Assembly (NCBI RefSeq): GCF_018873765.1
Contig: NC_057918.1
Coordinates: 68,258,371 to 68,322,370, forward strand
Source: Telopea speciosissima
Taxonomy: Eukaryota > Streptophyta > Magnoliopsida > Proteales > Proteaceae
DNA length: 64,000 nt
Reading direction: 5' to 3'
A model generated the notes under the pieces. That model did no database searches and was not told the origin of the DNA. It saw nothing but the letters and a program-made list of their open reading frames with translations. The translations under genes and the position numbers were made by a program. Within the stretch, counting starts at the first letter, position 1. Each line of letters opens with the position of its first letter. Below, piece after piece: positions 22,401 through 33,000 of this stretch.

Positions 22401-25038
22401 TATGTGCTTGTTCTTCTCTCTATCTTCGTTTCTTCTCCAAAATCCCCATTTCTGGGCGTTGTTTTTCTAACACTAGGGGTCAGATTTTGGAAGCCATCAG
22501 GAGACGCAGGAACAATATTGGGGGTTGCAAGCAGAGAGGATCCTTCTGGGGTGAGCAGCAACTGAAGTAGTCGTTGTGACTCGTCCTGAAGAACAAGAGA
22601 GTATGCACGACCCTGAGAGGGCAATGGATCCATGAGTAGGATCTGGCTGCGAATGGGTACATAAGTATCACTTAATCCCATGAGGAATTGAATCAATTGC
22701 TGGTTTTAATAATGCTCGGCGAAGGTGCAATATTGTTCACATGTACAAGAAAAGGGGATTATAGGTTGCGATTTCATCCCAAGAGCTTTTCAAAGCATTG
22801 CAATACTTTGCAACAGCGTAGCAATGGTGCACTCAAGGGAAAAAATCCAATGGCCATTTAATGATGAAAAAGATCATGTAATTCTTTCCAAACAGCTGCG
22901 GCTGAATCAGCATACAAGACAGAGGATGCCAAGTCTCGATGGATGGAGTTCAGTAACCAAGATAGAACCATGTTGTTGACACTAAGCCAGGCGGCAGATT
23001 GTGGATCGGTGGGAGGAGATTTGGGATTTGTCCCATCAATGAACCCCATCTTGTCTTGGCTGTGAATGCCATAATCATAGTCTGATGCAGGTGGTGTAGT
23101 TGTCGCCAGTTAATGGATGGATGGCAAGATTTGTTCCTGGGTTGTCAGAGGGATGTAGAAAGAACGGGTTCGCAATGCCGTCAGTGGAGATGATGGAGTT
23201 GGGTTCAGGGGAGCCTGCGTTGAATCCACGGAACTCATGTTGGGATGAAGGATGAAGACCTTGATTGGGTTGAAGAGAAAACACAGGAATGCAAGGGAAA
23301 TCTATTGATGCCAATTTGGCTCTGATACCATGTAGAGATTTGAATTTTGATGGTTGAAGTCAATATCAAATTCACTATCAACGTGTATATTTGTACAAAG
23401 AGAAGGAGAAGATTTCTTCTTAATCTAAGATAATCGGATCTTCAATTGAAGGGAACCGTATTTACAGACAATTAACAGCTAGAGATAAGGTTGTGATAAG
23501 GTTGTACACACATGAAGGGTTAAGGATTGGGGATTGGGGATTGGAGAATATGCAGCTGTACAGCTAATAGAAGATATGGTTAATAAGATCATCCATGACC
23601 ACTATCCCTAGTACTATGTAGTTGATAGAACTACCACTGGATTCTCAACTTTTCTTCTACAAGCAACTATTGTCTGGCCATGAAGTATTTGGAATACTGT
23701 TTTTATTTAATTCAACTCTTTCATTATACAAGTATGGCATATTGTCATGTTTTTGTTTTTATTAACACTTCAGAAGCTGGAAGTAATTAAGATTTTAGCA
23801 ACTTTGTTTAAAGTCCAATAAACTCTAACTTAGTTTTGTTTATCTAATGCTTCTGATCAGGGGCTTTGTTGTAATCACCACTTTGTTTGTGCTTCAGTTC
23901 TACAGCCAAGATACGGAGTGAAGTTCTGTCTCCCTTCCGCACACTTCGTATGTTCTTCTATCTGGCTTTCATTGCTAGCAGTGGCCTGGGAGGATTAATA
24001 GCCACAACACAATTGATTGCTGCACTGACAAAAGCAGCAGAAGTCTCTGAGATCGTGAAGGGTCTTGGCATAGATATTGGGGCCTTGTCTATCTTCGCAT
24101 TTCTTTACTCTAGGGAGAATAGTGCTAAAAATGCACAACTAGCGAGGCTTTCAAGAGAGGAAAGCCTTTCAAATCTTAAGTTGCGAGTAGATCAAAAGAA
24201 GGTTATTTCTGTCAGTTCTTTGCGAGGAATTGCCCGTCTTGTAATCCTTGCTGGTCCTGCATCCTTCATTACAGAGTCCTTCAGACTTAGTGAACCTTTC
24301 ACTGAGAGGCTTCTTGATCGAGGGGTACTTGTGGTGCCTTTTGCTATGGATGGGGATGTACCCAGATTTGAATTTGAGGAGAGTGAGGAGTTGAAGGGGT
24401 TGACCACTAAAAGGAAGAGACTCTGGCAGCTGGTTCCTCTTTATGTTTCTGAGTGGTCCAAGTAAGAGATGGTGCTATGAAAATAATTTGTCAATTTCTT
24501 CTTGCTCCTTCTTTCCCTGATTTTCTCTTGTATTGGCAGGTGGTTAGATGAACAGAAGAAACTGGCTAAGGTCTCAATTGAATCTCCTGTGTAAGTGTCT
24601 TGATATCCTGATATGTTAATCATTCTTACTAATCTCTAGAAGCTCAAGGAATAAGCCTATATATGAATCGTGTAGTCGTGTTCTAATTTATACCTTGCAT
24701 GTGGGTTCAGTGTTATAAATTAAAATTTGAAATAGATCACTAGTTCCATTAAAAAATTCACAAAAATTTACTATTAATAATCTAAGATCTGAAAATGTAT
24801 TAGTAATGCACATAACATGAATTTGAGCCTGCATTGGAGTAAAATTTTATGTGTTTTTCATCAAGAAGCTTTTTCTCATTGGTGCTCATTTTAAAGGTAC
24901 ATATCTCTACGAATGGATGGTCGTGTCCGTGGGAGTGGCATTGGTTATCCTCCCTGGAATGCTTTTGTTGCACAATTACCACCGGTAAAGGGACTTTGGT
25001 CAGGTGTACTGGATGGCATGGATGGAAGAGTTCTTTAG
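16403..25038 (+). CDS. LOW PSII ACCUMULATION 1 (LPA1/Rep27)-like chloroplast protein, four exons
   Basis: Exons are 16,403-16,599, 23,898-24,461, 24,540-24,590 and 24,897-25,038; all junctions are GT-AG and phases agree, giving 954 nt and 317 codons. The family (DUF3493, LPA1/Rep27) is a thylakoid membrane factor for photosystem II assembly or repair. The N-terminus is rich in Ser, Arg and His, as in a chloroplast transit peptide. Two membrane spans follow (FYLAFIASSGLGGLIATTQL and GIDIGALSIFAFLYS), then a soluble domain with SLRGIARLVILAGPASF, a conserved RRKRLW-like block (TKRKRLWQL) and a C-terminus GYPPWNAFVAQLPPVKG...DGMDGRVL. There is no TPR region, so it resembles the shorter LPA1-like paralogue more than classical LPA1. 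Intron 1 is 7.3 kb and filled with retrotransposon fossils; exon 1 is also duplicated at 10,646. Confidence 0.9.
16626..16649 (+). repeat. (CT)n microsatellite in LPA1-like intron 1
   Basis: A CT run 27 bp after the donor, matching the one after the orphan exon. Confidence 0.85.
17388..17790 (-). mobile_element. L1-type LINE ribonuclease H fragment
   Basis: Minus-strand frames read DGASKGNPGVSGGGEIIHDQ and, after a break, SVAEMRALLDGLRLCSELG and INLDSTSIVQF. This is the ribonuclease H-like (RVT_3) domain at the end of plant L1 elements. A G run near 17,187 lies beyond its 3' side. It sits in intron 1 of the LPA1-like gene and is broken. Confidence 0.65.
18062..18200. repeat. 53-bp inverted repeat at the broken end of a copia fragment
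   Basis: 18,062-18,114 and 18,148-18,200 are inverted copies (arms share TTTTTTGTGCATTTGT and TTAATGAAGAAT) around a 33-bp loop. The right arm is part of the copia integrase region; the left arm is its flipped copy, so the inversion marks where the element was cut. Confidence 0.8.
18190..19330 (-). mobile_element. Copia retrotransposon fragment (zinc knuckle, protease, start of integrase)
   Basis: Parts in minus-strand order are the gag zinc knuckle (CHHCGSTGHIQRFC, about 19,061-19,249), the protease with the DSGASEHMT site (about 18,722-18,997), and the pre-integrase to early integrase region down to 18,190. LTRs and reverse transcriptase are absent. Broken fossil inside the LPA1-like intron; age not measurable without its LTRs. 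Confidence 0.8.
19340..20040. other. Unassigned interval between two copia fragments
   Basis: It opens with a GGCGCC-rich patch (AAGGCGCCGCCTAGGCGCC, 19,359-19,390), also echoed near 31,180, and is otherwise AT-rich. No frame with a known domain. Possibly the remnant of another element. Confidence 0.4.
20690..21345 (+). mobile_element. Fragment of another LTR element, opposite strand, nested in the copia
   Basis: It starts with the end of a plus-strand open frame (about 20,686-20,892). An LTR-like stretch follows, with a TATATATG word and a long AT-rich, polyadenylation-type region, ending near the GAACGTGATTTCGAC block. Family uncertain, possibly Ty3. It splits the protease and integrase regions of the host copia. 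Confidence 0.45.
22041..22472 (+). mobile_element. Solo copia-type LTR nested in the gag region
   Basis: It runs from TGTGGGGAATCTTCGAAGG to TTTTTCTAACA. Near its 3' end it has GACGTGGATGTAGCC and GGGGGTGAACCATAAC, a block common in the U5 of plant copia LTRs. About 430 bp. The flanking pentamers do not match. Confidence 0.6.
23315..23330 (-). other. Copia primer-binding site (tRNA-Met type)
   Basis: The minus strand reads TGGTATCAGAGCCA directly after the LTR end TCTACA, the usual initiator-methionine tRNA site of plant copia elements. Confidence 0.85.
23331..23661 (-). repeat. 5' LTR of the copia element, 331 bp
   Basis: On the minus strand it starts TGTAGAAGAAAAGTTGAG and ends ATCTCTACA, immediately before the primer-binding site. 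No partner LTR remains, so its age cannot be taken from LTR divergence. Confidence 0.75.
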
Positions 25039-25039
25039 A

Positions 25040-25500
25040 AGATGTCCTTAATTTTGTTCTTTGAAGGTCAGAGTTTCTTGTCAACTTAAATTATGCTACG
25101 GATCTATTAATTTAACTTCTGTTCACAATTCCACCTATTTGTCTTATTTGACCTAGCCTGTTTTTGGATATCAGAATTGGTATTACAGCCTCTCTTTTAA
25201 GCTCGTTCATCCAATAGAAATATGGTTAAAAGTAATAGACTAAATTATAAAGTAGAAAAACTGTCATCAACGACTTAAAATGTGCTTTGTTTGCCGCTCT
25301 CTCATTGTCACTGTTTGTAGAGTTTTATATAGTTTTCATGTCTGTTTATTTTTCCTGCTATATTTTTGGATGTCCAGATTGGTTTAAAGCCCCTCTTTTG
25401 ATTTCATTCTCTATGGCTCCCCTCTGGTTGGATGTATGTTGTAAGGTAAAGTTAAAAGAAAAACAAATGGTAACTTTTCTAAATTTCCAATAGTTTGTGT
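25040..25500. other. 3' flank of the LPA1-like gene
   Basis: Probable 3' UTR and downstream sequence. Two similar patches, TGGATATCAGAATTGG (about 25,165) and TGGATGTCCAGATTGG (about 25,367), suggest a small local duplication. Nothing else recognised. Confidence 0.4.
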
Positions 25501-25504
25501 AACT

Positions 25505-26390
25505 AACACAACTTACACAACAACAACAGCTTAGCCTTATCCCAACTAAATGGGGAATGCTACATGGATCCTTGCCCTCCAATAAGCTCTATTCGAGGTC
25601 ATACTTGATACAAGGCCTAAGCTATGCATGTCTTTTCTCACCACTTCTCCTAATGTCATTTTAGGTTTGCCCCTGGCTCTTTTAATTCCTTCAATCTGAA
25701 TCAAACCACTCCATACTGGGGCATCCAAAGGCCTCCGTTGAACATGGCCATGCCACCTTAAACGACTTTCTCGTAGCTTATCATGTATCAGGGCTACTCC
25801 CAAATCAGCTCTAGGATGATCATTCCTTACTTTATCCTTCCTAGTTTTGCCATTCATCCTTCTCAACATCCTCATCTCTGCTACACCGAGTTTATCTATA
25901 TGACGCTTCTTAACTATCCATCATAGACGGTCATATGACTGTCATATGAAATTTTCCTTTAAGTTTTAAAGGAATACGCTAATCGCACAACACTCCGGAC
26001 GAACCTCTCCACTTCATCCATCCTATTTTAATTATTTGAGAAACATCATCCCCTATATCACCTTCTTTATATATGATTGAGCCCAGATACCTAAAATAAT
26101 CCCTTTGTGGAATCGCCTTCTCATCAATTTTCACCACCTCATTGTCCGTCCTAGTGTAGCCAAAGCTACACACCATATACTTTGTCTTCGTTTTATTTAT
26201 CTTATAACCTTTTGATTCCAAGGTTGATCTCCATAACTCCAACTTGGCGTTAATCCCTGCTTTTGTCTCATCCACCAAGACAATATCATAAGCAAAAAAC
26301 ATACACCAAGGAACCTCATCTTGAATATATCTGGTTAAATCATCCATGATAAGAGCAAACAAATAAGGGTTAAAGCTGATCCTTGATGTA
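25505..26390 (-). mobile_element. RTE-clade LINE 3' part (reverse transcriptase end and tail)
   Basis: Minus-strand frames read the palm region (CMFFAYDIVLVDETKAGI; the usual FADD catalytic motif is FAYD here), YMVCSFGYTR and RDYFRYLGSIIYKEGDI, then LRESRLRWHGHVQRRPLDAPV. The 3' end has the CCCAACTAAATGGGG block and the TTGTTGTTG tail typical of plant RTE. It is truncated at the 5' side and its frame is broken near 25,880-25,980. Confidence 0.85.
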
Positions 26391-26399
26391 ACCCAATTG

Positions 26400-28040
26400 T
26401 GATTGGGAATTCACTACATTGACCCCCCCACAGTTCTTATACTTGTCACCACACCATCATACGTATCTTTAATTGTGCCCATATATTTTCTTGAAACACT
26501 TCTCTTCTCTAGATATCGGTAGATATTGAAACACCATCAGTCTAATAACTAATTATTTCTTCAGTCTAGAATAAAGTACCTGGATATTGGTAGAGAAGTA
26601 TGGCAATGTGGAAATTTTACTTCATTTTCGACCTACTACATAAAATTTAGCTATTAGAGTATTAGTCTTTTCTGCTTAAAATATTCTGTATTAATTTTCA
26701 TCAATTTATATGTGACCTGACAGAGGTCAATGAATGAGGAAAAGACAGTTAATACTAGGACAGTGAAAATTTTAGGTTGACCAGTTTGTTCTTTCTGCAA
26801 TATTCTTCACATGTCAAAACTTGTCATGTCAGCTTTATTTTTAGCTTTCCATTAGAGAGGTTATTCAGTTATAAATTCTTGTCTGAGGTTTAGAGCCCAT
26901 GATTCACCTGCAAGCACTCGGCACTGATCAACCTGCTGACACAAAAAAAAAACTGTACCTACATATGGCTGCAACAATAACTTGAATCAGGTGAAAAGAC
27001 TGTTATATTCTCTTTTTGTATGTAAATTTTCTGCTTTTACTGATTAGACAGCGGCCTTACCCTGTAATTGAACTTCTCTGGAGGAGATTCTTGAGAGAAA
27101 TCGAAAACACATGGTTGCATAATTTTTCCTTACCAAAGTATGCAGTAGTTTACACATGCTGACAATCAAACCCGGCAAATCCTGTAGTGGTGTTAGAGAT
27201 GGAGGAACCCCTCTGTTTTGTCCAACCTTGTTTAAATTAGTTTTTATGATCTGAATTCTCTAGGCTTGAATTCTGGAGCACCTCTAGTAATCTTGCATTT
27301 TAGTTGCAGATACTTGTCATTGCAATGTTCATACCAGATCTGCTTGGGAATCAGAATGCAGGAGGCAATGTTCCATGAAAGTCTTGAAGGAAACAAAAGC
27401 TACATTTCTTGTATGCCATGTAACAATATCAACATGTGAACTTTGTTGTTTCAAATAATGTTGCAGGCTCTAGGATCATAGGATCATTACCTCTCTTGGT
27501 TATATTTTTATATTATTCTACAGTTCTTCTACTAATTTTACAGGATCCTTCATTTGGATCTCAACAGGAAAGGCAGTTTGCAACCACAAGAAGACTACTA
27601 ATGAAAACATTGTTTTTGTGTACTGCATTCTTAGTGTAAATTGTACAGTTTGTTGACTTTGTTTATTGTTCTAATCATTTGTGGTAAATGGGTATGAAAA
27701 AGGGAAATGATTTAACTCCAGCTTATTTTGCTTGGTGAATCACAATAAAGAATCCTATTGGAATTCATTCCATTATAATAATAGCATGTTACAGACAACT
27801 GCACAAAATGTTAGGGCTTATCATAGAGTGAATGAATCTCTCAATATTTTGATCATTTGAACTCTACTCTTTTTCTGTCACTTTTCTACTCTATGCTTCT
27901 CTAATGCTCTTGGTGCTTCTATTGTTGACATGTCCACATTTTCATCTATTAGTATGGAGATTTCCAGTCCAATTCAATTCTCCCACATGGATATATCAGG
28001 GTTTGAAAATTGGCCAATTATATGGGAAGAAGAACTCTGT
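26400..28040. other. Intergenic stretch, no gene recognised
   Basis: AT-rich. Short frames (for example 27,436-27,639, hydrophobic) have no family motif. An AATAAAG-type word near 27,744 could serve polyadenylation. I see no transposon ends. Confidence 0.4.
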
Positions 28041-28048
28041 CCGGGAGT

Positions 28049-28167
28049 GTGGCCTACGCCAGCACTCCCATGAGTCTCTCTCTCTCTTCCCCATATGAAA
28101 AGACACCTCTGACCCTTTATTTTGAGGAGGAGAGAGATAGACTCATGGGAGTGCTGGCGTAGGCCAC
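28049..28167. mobile_element. Near-perfect palindromic MITE (GTGGCCTACGCCAGCACTCC)
   Basis: The 38-bp arms 28,049-28,086 and 28,130-28,167 are inverted copies with one mismatch, sharing GTGGCCTACGCCAGCACTCC and CATGAGTCT. The loop is about 43 bp. Older relatives are at 14,840, 15,195 and about 4,125-4,170. Confidence 0.85.
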
Positions 28168-28354
28168 AATGAACTGGGCTCCCCCAAACGACCCGTTGAA
28201 CATCTTTTTTAATCTTTTTTCATTTAATTTTGCCTTTCATTCTATTTCAGTTTTTCTTTCACTTCTTAGTTCTAACCAAAGTGGCCAAAAGATGGCATAT
28301 GCTTGCAGTTTTTCACTGTTTATAAACATAGAGTGAGTACATCCGTAATTTCCC

Positions 28355-28525
28355 AACGGAGCGAGTTTTCCTTCAGTCATGGTGAATGGGATCCCATTCA
28401 CCGTGGGGCGGGAGAAGGCGGGAAAGGGTATCGGGAGGGCATTTTTGAAAGATACTAAAACCAAGGAAGGGTTTGTGAACTTAGGATGGTGGCTTGACCA
28501 TTCATCGGGTGGAGGTAAACTTATC
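28355..28525. mobile_element. MITE-like element (GAGTTTTCCTTCAG family)
   Basis: Contains GAGTTTTCCTTCAGTCATGG and the short palindrome GGTGAATGGGATCCCATTCACC split over 28,380-28,401. Related to 12,255 and 63,768. Confidence 0.55.
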
Positions 28526-28894
28526 CTATCTTCAAAGGTCATTTCTGTCATAAAAAAAGGTTTGTCTAAGATCCAAACCTAAAGCACAAACTTCAAAATT
28601 TGTACTGCACAACACTAAATAAGAATATGAGTATGCATGATACATATAGCTAAAAAGGTTATGAAGAAAAGTTCCCTTCAAGGGATGCAGGGCCCAGGCA
28701 CAATGAGGGGCAGAAATGACGCCCCCCCCCCCCCAATGTGCCATAACGTATGCTCTTATTGGCCGCTGTGCACGCATGGCCCTTGCGCTTCCATGCAGAG
28801 AATGGTTCCTCAAAGGTTATAGAGAGGTCTCTGAGCCGGTGGGGTAGGCTATGAAATATACTCTCTCTCCACGGTTCTAGCGATTTGTAGTGGA

Positions 28895-29095
28895 TCAAAG
28901 GAATCACTTGGGTTGGGTTGGTATTGGTGGAAGTTAATATTGATTGTGGGGTGATCCTATATCGGTGGATCGGTACATACCAAGTGTAAAGGTTAAAAAA
29001 TCGGTTTTAAAAAGAAAATCAAGGGTAAATCCGTCCAATCCAGACAAATACGTATTTACGGATCTTGTATCCAATATCGATTCCTAAGATACTAT
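28895..29095. repeat. GATCGG-type dispersed repeat, decayed
   Basis: TATCGGTGGATCGGTACAT and a downstream CAATATCGATTCC block fit the family at 34,578-34,830. Confidence 0.45.
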
Positions 29096-29143
29096 TCTCT
29101 ACACCATAATGATGAACCTTCTCCTTCTACTGCCGATTTGCCC

Positions 29144-29272
29144 GGTAGGATTGTGCTGCCTAGACACGGTGAGGCATGCAATGATCGCTTTACCCCTACT
29201 TGGGCAAGGCATTTGGGCAGGGGCAAGGCGGTCATTGCATGCCTCACCGTGTCTGGGCAGCACGGTCCTGCC
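29144..29272. mobile_element. Palindromic element with 45-bp arms
   Basis: Arms 29,144-29,188 and 29,228-29,272 are inverted copies sharing AGACACGGTGAGGCATGCAA. All five differences are T in the left arm against C in the right arm. Confidence 0.8.
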
Positions 29273-29384
29273 AGGATCCAAATTGTGGGTTAGCTTAGGG
29301 AGACCCGGTGGGCAATCTACAGAAAACAAAAAAATTGAAACGTGACATGTAAAAGTAAAAGTGATCTAAGGGAATTTAGCTCGT

Positions 29385-29520
29385 CTCCAGGGAGCGCAGC
29401 ACGCCCAGGCCAGCCATTGGGCTGTGTCGCACACATCCCTAGGCATGCATCGAAATGTGTGCGACACAGCTCAGCTGTTGGATGTCCCCTGGCAGCACCC
29501 TGGGCGCTGGGTTCCCTGAA
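29385..29520. mobile_element. GC-rich palindromic element (CTCCAGGGAGC family)
   Basis: Left GGCTGTGTCGCACACATCCC faces right AATGTGTGCGACACAGCTC, with outer words CTCCAGGGAGCGCAG and GCGCTGGGTTCCCTG. Confidence 0.7.
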
Positions 29521-29644
29521 GATGATCCTGATCCAATCTAAGGGGCACCCACCGTTTTTAGAGCCAAATTGGGTTGGCAAATCTAAGGGGCACCCACCGT
29601 TTTTTGCCCATGGATAGCTTCGTAGGAATTTTTTCCCTCTCTTG

Positions 29645-29792
29645 TCCGCTGCCTGGACAGGATCGTGCTGTCCCCTCACATGAGGATGCAAAATGACAAC
29701 TTAACCTCGCCCAAACAGTGTATTCGGGCAGCAGATTAAGTCGTCATTTTGCGTCCCCATGTGAGAGGACAGAACGGTCCCGTCCGGGCAGC
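29645..29792. mobile_element. Palindromic element with 50-bp arms, upstream of the F-box gene
   Basis: Left arm 29,645-29,697 (GCTGCCTGGACAGGATCGTG, CTCACATGAGGATGCAAAAT) faces right arm 29,743-29,792 (ATTTTGCGTCCCCATGTGAG, CCCGTCCGGGCAGC). It ends about 210 bp before the F-box start codon and may lie in the promoter. Confidence 0.8.
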
Positions 29793-30003
29793 AGACAGGA
29801 GAGCATAACGATTCTTGCACGCAGTGGAAATGTAATGGAACAGATATTTTCAGTTGAGTCGTTGTCTTTAAAAAAAACTGCTCTTCTTTCCCAACATCTC
29901 TCTCTCTCTCTGTCTTTATGTGGAGTCTCAGTGTACGATTACAGGTCAGATCTCTCTTACTCGAGTCAACAAAACCTCTCAATTGCTGTCGAGTTCGGCC
30001 TCC

Positions 30004-33000
30004 ATGGTACTTCGATTATTGGAAGTCCTAATGGCGGAAACTGCTCAAGTAGAAACCAGGAAGAAGCAGCAGCAAGTGGAGGGGGAGGAATTGGTGTCTG
30101 GAGACGACACAGATGATGGTGAAGATGAAAGAGTTCTGCCCACTTGGGAGAAGAGCAAGAAGAGGAAGAGATACATGGAAGAAGAGAGGTCTGAGCTTCT
30201 TAAGGATCCTCTGGTGGTGTTTGGACGGGATATCATGTTGATGATACTGAGTCGTCTCGATGCACGGAGCGTGGCACTTTCACTTCTTGTCTCTCGTGGT
30301 TGGCATGCAGTTTCTTCCAGCGACAGGCTCTGGAGGAGCAAGGTTACTTTCTCCCCTTCTTCCTCTTATTTCTTCACTTCTGGTTGGCTGTTATTGCAAT
30401 TGGGTCATTCTCTGTTTCCCTAAAAATAGAGAATTTGATCTGTTGTTCTCTCGTTCTGGATTTTGGTAGACTATTAGTTTTCTTCCTTATGTTGCTTCAT
30501 TTCATTTCCAGACTGGATTAATTACAAATAGAGGTATTATAGCTTACTATTTTTTTATTCTTTGTTGGCATGGTTCTTTCGTTTGTTTTGTTGCAACCTG
30601 ATTGTGAGACTGCAGCACAACATGCATCAGCTTAAATTAACTTTAGGATTCTGCCTTCTTTTTTTTTTTGGTTGGGTTGGGTTGCTTATGAAAGATTGCA
30701 GGATGGATTCATTCACACTGCTTCCTTGCCATCTCATCAACAATTGGCTGATATGTTCACCAAATCATTTGGTGCTTCTCAGTTTCAATTTTTGATTTCC
30801 AACTTGGTTGTTCAGGATCCTTACACGCCAACTTGAGAGGGAGTATTAGTGATTAATGGGATTGATACCATCAATAGCTTCAATCACCTCCATCAATTAT
30901 TCAATCACATCAACCAATTATGGGATCCAGTGTATATATGTTGTATATTCCTCACCGTATTTTCTTCTCATTGGACAAACCCATGATTTGGGTTACATAC
31001 ACAAAGGCAATGTGTATGTAACCCAAATCTTGTACGACCAATCTCTTTGCAAACCTGGTAGTCCCTCTTCAATCTTTCTCGAGCGGCTGTTGTAGAGAAC
31101 CTATCCCAATGCAGAAAAGGATTGGGGAGGAAGATTGTTTTGTTGTTATATCACAGATAGTCATATATTGAAAGCCTAGGATGCCTAGGCGAGCGCCTTG
31201 TCTTCTAAGCACCCCTCCAACGCCTTGGGTCTCCTATTCGCCATAACAACTATGGTTTTTGTTGAACCTAGAAGGTTCCAAATGATTATGTGTTTTGGAT
31301 ATGAAAACCTTGTATGATGTGTCTTTGGGTGTTCTAACATGATTGTTTATGTGCTAAGAGAATGATAGAACCCAAGTCCTTGAGGTGAAACCAATAATGG
31401 AAGAAATGGATGTTAATTGAAGAAGATCTGCTATCAACGGACTTTCGTGATGAAGCTACAAACTTCCGTGAGATGAAAATTTGATCCAACTTTGGAGATC
31501 GTGTTAAAGAATATATCAAGATGAAAGTGGATCAAGTTTAAGAATCTTTCAAGAACATTTGAAGACATAGGATTTGATTTTATTTGTATATTCATGTAAT
31601 CCTAATGTTGATGTCCACAAGATGAGAAAACCCAAGTAGAAATCAACTAAAGACCTAAATAAATAAACCCAAAAAACTAGGAGATTTGACTTAGAAAACT
31701 ATATGGAATTTATAGGTTTGTCATAGAAGTTCATAAGATGCTCCTTCTTTAGACTATATAGCCAGTTTCCTCAACTTGTTTGATTGTATTGCCAAGTTCA
31801 TGATTCCAATTCTTTTTAGCATTAATTGAATCTGTGTCAGATTCTAGCACATACACAAGTGAGAATGCAACGTAGACCTTCCCGAAACCATGCCCTACTA
31901 AAAACTGCAAAGATCCCCCTCCATCCCATCAAACTCAAAGCTTAAATCTCAGAGGATATTTCCCCTTCCCCCTCTTCAGCAGATCCTATATATCCCCAAT
32001 ATGCCCTTATCATCAGCCTCGTCTTGCCGAATTACCCTACCCATGAGATGGATACGATATATTTAATCTCATCACAGTGCCAGAATAGGGATAAAAGGAC
32101 CAACATAGGACTTGATTTTCTCTAATCTCTGACTTTTCATAAGCTGAAGCTCCCCCCCCCCCCCCCCAACACAAACAAAAAAAAAAGAGAAGATCCAATT
32201 CATTGTGTGGATCATATTTAACCCAACGACAGACTTGAGTTTCCCCTCCATTGAACATGCTCTGTTTAGTTTTTTCACTGTACTTAATTAGTGGTTTCCC
32301 TGTGTTATGTCCTGATATGCTCAGAGGCATCACTTGATATGGGAATATTGCTTGATAAGACAGCGGGACAGGAGTAGTGTTGCTTCTTTCTTTAATATAT
32401 CTATAGTGAAGCATTAAGGTCATAGCCGACCTCCAGAGTCATATTTGATAATTGGTATATATCCTAGAATAGCTTATGATATTATTGTCCTCTTTCATCA
32501 GTTTGTGTCCAAATGTACAAGTCTGTGACACTTTGGCCAAAAAAAAAATCATTTCTATAGTATTGGTTTAAACAGTTTCTGTTCTAATAATGTAGTATAT
32601 ATGGTTATTTACAGATATGTTCTGAGACCTTAGGCTGTCAAAATCATGAGGATAACAAAATCATGAAAATGGACTATGAGAGGAGATGGTAAATTGTAGG
32701 TTGTCTCTTTGTCTATGGTTTGTATGAGGTATCCAGGGTGATGGGGATCAAGTCGATCAACCTCTTAACGTATATTTGTGTAGGAGTAGGAGGATCAATA
32801 ATGAACATGCGATGATATAGAACTCAATTAAAAAGTCACATATATATTGGATGGAAGAAAAATATTTGATTGTAATGTGCAATTAGAAATCATTAATTAA
32901 TGAAATCTTGGAGTATTAGGGAATACTTGTTCCTGCCCATCTCTGTTTTGGTCGTTATATCTGTTGGTGTTAAGATATATACTGCGGTACTTGCTGTTTT

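Larger units (their letters stand above)
20040..23661 (-). mobile_element. Copia retrotransposon with one LTR, 3'-truncated, carrying nested insertions
   Basis: In minus-strand order: 5' LTR (23,331-23,661), primer-binding site, gag (about 22,480-23,314, with NPFFLHPSDNPGTNLAIHPL), zinc-knuckle region (about 21,880-21,990), protease region (about 21,340-21,700), and pre-integrase/integrase (about 20,100-20,650, with CDVCPLAKQH and HCDIWGTYS). Reverse transcriptase, ribonuclease H and the 3' LTR are missing. At least two foreign LTR pieces sit inside (20,690-21,345 and 22,041-22,472). Inert fossil with several breaks. Confidence 0.8.

Noticed and set aside
32037-32423. 128-codon minus-strand frame in F-box intron 1
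   Set aside because: It reads through a C run as a glycine stretch and has no domain; intronic, probably chance.
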